Positions 60,585-64,000 of a stretch of 64,000 nucleotides of DNA are shown piece by piece (the stretch's first letter is position 1; every line of letters starts with the position of its first letter). This DNA comes from Enhygromyxa salina (lineage in GTDB: Bacteria > Myxococcota_A > Polyangia > Nannocystales > Nannocystaceae). Below the pieces are notes generated by a model that saw only the letters and a list, made by a program, of their open reading frames with translations, did no database searches and had not been told where the DNA came from. Location of the stretch: the NCBI RefSeq assembly GCF_000737335.2, contig NZ_JMCC02000018.1, positions 1-64,000 on the forward strand, read 5' to 3'. The position numbers were made by a program, and so were the translations under genes.

Positions 60585-63500
60585 GCGGCGCCTCGTGATC
60601 TTGCGCCAGACCCTGCGGGAGGTCAGCGAGAAATTCTCGACCAGCACATACGCAGAGGGCAGAAACACCAGCGTCATCATCGTGCTCGTGGCCAGCCCGG
60701 CCGCGATGATGATCGCAATCGAGTGATAGTAGACCCCCGCCAAGGTTGGGTGGTGCAGCAGCATCGGGATCAGCCCAAAGATCGTGGTGATCGCCGTCAT
60801 CAACACCGGCCGCAGCCGGTCGCGGCCGGCCTGGGCCAGCGCCTCGTCGCGGGTCACGCCTTGCGCACGCAATTGCGTGACCTTGTCAATTAGCATGATC
60901 CCGTTATTGACAATGATCCCGATCAGGATGAACAGCCCGATCATCGCAACCAGATCAAAGGTCGTCTTGGTCGCCCACATCGCCCACGGCGCGCCAAAGC
61001 AGCCCAGCAATCCAGTTGCCAGGATCGCGCCGGGCTGCAAGAAGCTCTCGAACAGCGAGGCCATGACCGCGTAGACCAGGATCAGGCACAGACCCAGGTT
61101 GATCGCCAGCTGGACCATCTCGCCCTCGTCGCGGCCCCAGCGGGTGCGCTCACCAAACGAGTAGCCCTCGGGCAGCACGAAGCCCTGCTTGGCCTGCTCG
61201 ATCGCTGCGTTGTTGGCGTCGGCGTCGGCCGAGAAGAACCGAATTTTCATGCGCAGCTCGGTCTGGCGATCGACCCGCTGGACCCACCAGGGGCTGCGCG
61301 ACAGCTCGATCGTCCCCAGCGTGGCCAGCGGAACCTCGCGCGCGCCGCCAGCGGTTGGCTGCGGCAGCGGAATGCGTAGATCCTCGAGATCCGCCAGATC
61401 CGGCCCAGTGTCGCCGGGCTTTGCAGAAGGTTGCTCGTGCAGCCGCCCGGTTGACAAGCGCAGCTCGACCTCGCCCTCTGGGCCGCGAATGCTGCCAAGC
61501 GGTACCCCCTGAAACGCGAGCGAGACCATCTGCGCGACGTCGCTGGCGCGCAGGCCCAGGCGGCGCAGACGATCGATGTCCAGCTGAATGTGCAGCTCTT
61601 GATTGCCCTCGTTGAACGGCCCGGTGATCGTGTCGTAGCCGCCGGCTTCGGGATCGTCGGCGCTGCCCTTTGGCAGCCGCTTGGCCAGGTGATCCGCAAA
61701 TTTCTCGGACTGCTCGAACAGCGTCGCCATGTCCTCGCCGCGCAGCACGAATTGCACCTCCCGTGGATCCCGATCCCGCATCCACCAGCCGTCGCGCTCG
61801 CCCACGTGGTAGCGCACGCCAGGTTGCTCGGGCAGCGCGTCGCTCAGGCGCTGCTTGAAGTCCGACAGCTGCTGCTCGGACTCGATCTCGGTGCCGGGAA
61901 ACGCGTCGCACCAGGCCCCCCAGTCACGAAAGCGGCAGGTCAGCGTGTCGACGCCGATCGCCTCTTTGTCGGCGAGCAGGGCCTTCTCGGCGACCATCAC
62001 CCGGGCCTCGACCTCCTCGACGTCGCGGCTGCCGGTCAGCTCGAGCCGGATCGGCATCGAGACCATCTTTTCGTCCATGCCCATGTCAACCTGCATGTTC
62101 ATGGCCGGATACACGGCCGAGGCACACAGCGTGAGCCCCACGCCCAGGATCAGGCGCGGGTGCCCGATCGTCCACGATACAAACCGAGCGTAGAGCCGCG
62201 CGACCGGCTCGAGCAAGTAGTTGCGGGTGCGCTTGTAGTCTGACGCTGGCGACTCACCATCATCGGACTTGCCGAGCCCGCGCAGCCCCAGGCTTGGCAA
62301 TTTCATCGACATCAGCAGCGGCACCGCCAGCTGCGAGACCAGCAAGCTCGCGACCAGGGCGGTCACGAAGGTCGCCCCCAGCGGCCGCATGAACGTGTAC
62401 ATGTTCCCGCCGCCGCCGCCGCCCACGATCATTGGCAGGAACACGATCACGCTCGACATCGTCGAGGCCACGGTCGCCAGCCCAACCTCGCGTGCGCCCT
62501 GCTTGGCGGCCTCGAACCGGGTCGCGCCCCGCTGCAGGTGCAGCTGGATCGACTCCACGATCACCACCGCGTTGTCGATCAACATGCCCACGCACAGCAC
62601 CAGCGCGAGCAACACGATGCAGTTGAGTTCGCCGCCCCGTAAAAACAGCACGCCGCAGGCCGCCAGCACGCTCAGCGGGATACACACAGCGGCCGTCAAG
62701 GTCGTGCGCCAGCGGTGCAAGAACCCAAACAGCACGATGATGCCGATCAGCCCGCCGTAGATCCCGGTGTCGCGCAGGTCGCCCAGCGTGGCCAGGATCA
62801 TCGTGCCTTGGTCTTCAAACACCGCGACGTCGATCCCACCTAGGCTGGGGTCTCCGCGCAGCCCATCGACGACCTCGCGGACTTGGGCCGACACGTCGAC
62901 TGGGCTCGCGCCTGCGTCGGCGAACACCTCGAGGTTGATCGCCGGGCGCCCGTTGAGGCGGCTGCCGCGGCGCTGCTCTTTGGGGTGCATGCCGACCCGC
63001 GCGACCTCGCCGACCCGCGCGAACGATGTGCCTGCGCTGGTGGCAGTGGTGCTCGCCGCGTCGGCTTCGGCGTCGAGGGTGAGCATGTCGGGCTCGAGCT
63101 CGCCGGTCGCGGACCCGCGCTCGATCGGGAGCGCGGCGAAGTGCTCGGCCTCCGCCGGGGCCCCGGGGCTGCGCAGGCCCGTGTCGTGGCTGCTGCGACG
63201 CAGGCTGCCCAAGCTGCGACCGCGCTGGGTCTGGCGGACCGCGTCGCCAACGTCACCCAGCGCGATCCCCTGGCTGCGCGCCGCGTCGAGATCCAGCGCG
63301 ACCTCGAGCTCGTGTGGCTCCACGCCCTCGAGCTCGATCGACGCCACGCCTTCGATGCGCTCGATCGCCCGGACCACGCGGCGCTCGATCAGGTAGTACT
63401 CCCCGTCCAGTTCCTTGTCGCTGGCGATCCGCACCCGCATGATCGGCTCGTCGGCCGAGCCCTGCGAAGAGCTCAATTCAATGGTCTGGATCGTGTCGGG

Positions 63501-63866
63501 CAGGGAAGCGCGCGCCCGATCGATGCGCTCGCGCAGCTCGAGCTTGCGCGCGTCGATGTCCGTGCCCGCCTGAAACTCGAGGTCCATGCGCACGCCCCAG
63601 GACCCGCTCGAGACCCGGATCGTGTCGAGCTCGCGGACACCTGCCAGCGCCTCTTCGAGCGGACGGATGACCTCGCGCTCGAGCAGCTCTGGCGAGGTGG
63701 TCGTGAGGTTGACGCGCACGCGCACGCGCGAGGCCGACTCGGCCGGCAAGAACGCGAGGGGCAGCTGGACCATCGCGATGGTCCCAAGCAGGAACACCGC
63801 GACTAACAGCATCGCGACCGTGACAGGCCGCGCGAGGGCCAGGTCGGACAGGCTCCAGCTCCGCAC
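60576..63866 (-). CDS. RND-family efflux transporter permease
   Basis: 1096 aa, full length. Twelve membrane spans in the RND order, with two large periplasmic loops. It begins LALARPVTVAMLLVAVFLLG, as in HAE1/AcrB-like pumps. TM4 carries the conserved Asp pair in LVLCVGMLIDNAVVIVESIQ; TM10-11 include FILIGIIVNNGIMLIDKVTQ. Family members expel drugs, lipids or metals using the proton gradient, with a periplasmic adaptor and an outer-membrane channel. Neither partner gene is in the window; the upstream neighbour on this strand lies beyond the right edge. Confidence 0.94.
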   Translation of the reverse strand: MRSWSLSDLALARPVTVAMLLVAVFLLGTIAMVQLPLAFLPAESASRVRVRVNLTTTSPELLEREVIRPLEEALAGVRELDTIRVSSGSWGVRMDLEFQAGTDIDARKLELRERIDRARASLPDTIQTIELSSSQGSADEPIMRVRIASDKELDGEYYLIERRVVRAIERIEGVASIELEGVEPHELEVALDLDAARSQGIALGDVGDAVRQTQRGRSLGSLRRSSHDTGLRSPGAPAEAEHFAALPIERGSATGELEPDMLTLDAEADAASTTATSAGTSFARVGEVARVGMHPKEQRRGSRLNGRPAINLEVFADAGASPVDVSAQVREVVDGLRGDPSLGGIDVAVFEDQGTMILATLGDLRDTGIYGGLIGIIVLFGFLHRWRTTLTAAVCIPLSVLAACGVLFLRGGELNCIVLLALVLCVGMLIDNAVVIVESIQLHLQRGATRFEAAKQGAREVGLATVASTMSSVIVFLPMIVGGGGGGNMYTFMRPLGATFVTALVASLLVSQLAVPLLMSMKLPSLGLRGLGKSDDGESPASDYKRTRNYLLEPVARLYARFVSWTIGHPRLILGVGLTLCASAVYPAMNMQVDMGMDEKMVSMPIRLELTGSRDVEEVEARVMVAEKALLADKEAIGVDTLTCRFRDWGAWCDAFPGTEIESEQQLSDFKQRLSDALPEQPGVRYHVGERDGWWMRDRDPREVQFVLRGEDMATLFEQSEKFADHLAKRLPKGSADDPEAGGYDTITGPFNEGNQELHIQLDIDRLRRLGLRASDVAQMVSLAFQGVPLGSIRGPEGEVELRLSTGRLHEQPSAKPGDTGPDLADLEDLRIPLPQPTAGGAREVPLATLGTIELSRSPWWVQRVDRQTELRMKIRFFSADADANNAAIEQAKQGFVLPEGYSFGERTRWGRDEGEMVQLAINLGLCLILVYAVMASLFESFLQPGAILATGLLGCFGAPWAMWATKTTFDLVAMIGLFILIGIIVNNGIMLIDKVTQLRAQGVTRDEALAQAGRDRLRPVLMTAITTIFGLIPMLLHHPTLAGVYYHSIAIIIAAGLATSTMMTLVFLPSAYVLVENFSLTSRRVWRKITRRRGA

Positions 63867-63974
63867 GCGGGAAAGCTACCCTGTACGGGCCGCGGGTCCC
63901 AGCCCGGGTAACGCTGAGTGTTCGAGGTCTGGGCGGGGTGCTGGTAGAGTTGTCCAGATGCGCAGACGAGGGTG

Positions 63975-64000
63975 TTTTCAGCTCGGGCGAGGGCTTCTCG
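63975..64000 (+). repeat. R1 dispersed repeat, cut by the window edge
   Basis: TTTTCAGCTCGGGCGAGGGC followed by TTCTCG repeats the start of the R1 unit at 21635 exactly over 26 bases. It lies upstream of the RND permease gene. Confidence 0.85.

Overview
The window looks like a chromosomal segment from a GC-rich member of the Myxococcota, most likely the Nannocystales (Nannocystaceae-like). The evidence is in the proteins: lipoproteins with long Asp-Gly linkers, a myxobacterial cysteine-rich repeat (CGDG..DDGEACDDGN type) joined to RCC1 repeats, several Hanks-type Ser/Thr kinases with TPR or PEGA-like extracytoplasmic parts, and an orphan SctV/FlhA export-gate protein. I support 41 protein genes and one degraded pseudogene. 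I found no rRNA, tRNA, CRISPR array, transposase or prophage.

Layout. 0.1-2.8 kb: two divergent ECF sigma factors, a zinc-finger anti-sigma-like protein and exonuclease III, the last three overlapping. 3.0-9.1 kb: an M2-family peptidase lipoprotein; an AT-richer island with a zinc-ribbon/RelE-like gene, terminator repeats and a 168-bp hairpin element; an MDR oxidoreductase; Mini-ribonuclease III; a DMT transporter; and a secreted protein. 9.1-18.9 kb: Lhr helicase, a hypothetical, a DUF482/FemAB-like protein, ClpS and ClpA. 18.8-24 kb: a response regulator/histidine kinase pair, an alpha/beta hydrolase, and two paralogous sensor-like lipoproteins. 24.1-28.5 kb: an NAD-dependent formate dehydrogenase. 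28.5-35.6 kb: a lipoprotein and kinase operon. 35.6-41.3 kb: a pseudogene, dienelactone hydrolase, glycerol kinase, a BASS transporter and an outer-membrane barrel. 41.3-52.3 kb: a leftward run of SctV, kinase, selB, gyrA and hemL. 52.4-57.8 kb: peroxiredoxin, esterase, S4 protein, DUF3800 protein, and a glycosyltransferase pair. 58-63.9 kb: a two-gene GMC/sorbitol-dehydrogenase-type enzyme and an RND permease.

The strongest single result is that the formate dehydrogenase alpha gene (25658-28459) contains an in-frame UGA at the catalytic position. It is followed, exactly 11 nt later, by a hairpin with a GGUCU apical loop, as in the bacterial SECIS of E. coli fdhF. The dedicated elongation factor gene selB lies 17 kb away. 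The two apparent half-genes are therefore one selenoprotein gene. selA, selD and tRNA-Sec must lie outside the window.

The most unusual non-coding signal is the inverted repeat at 5819-5986. Its 56-bp stem differs between arms at 12 positions. Ten of these are G.U wobbles if the plus strand is transcribed, and none is an A.C mismatch, which suggests selection on a plus-strand RNA. Two dispersed intergenic repeat families (called R1 and R2 here) and tandem palindromes behind glpK complete the non-coding picture.
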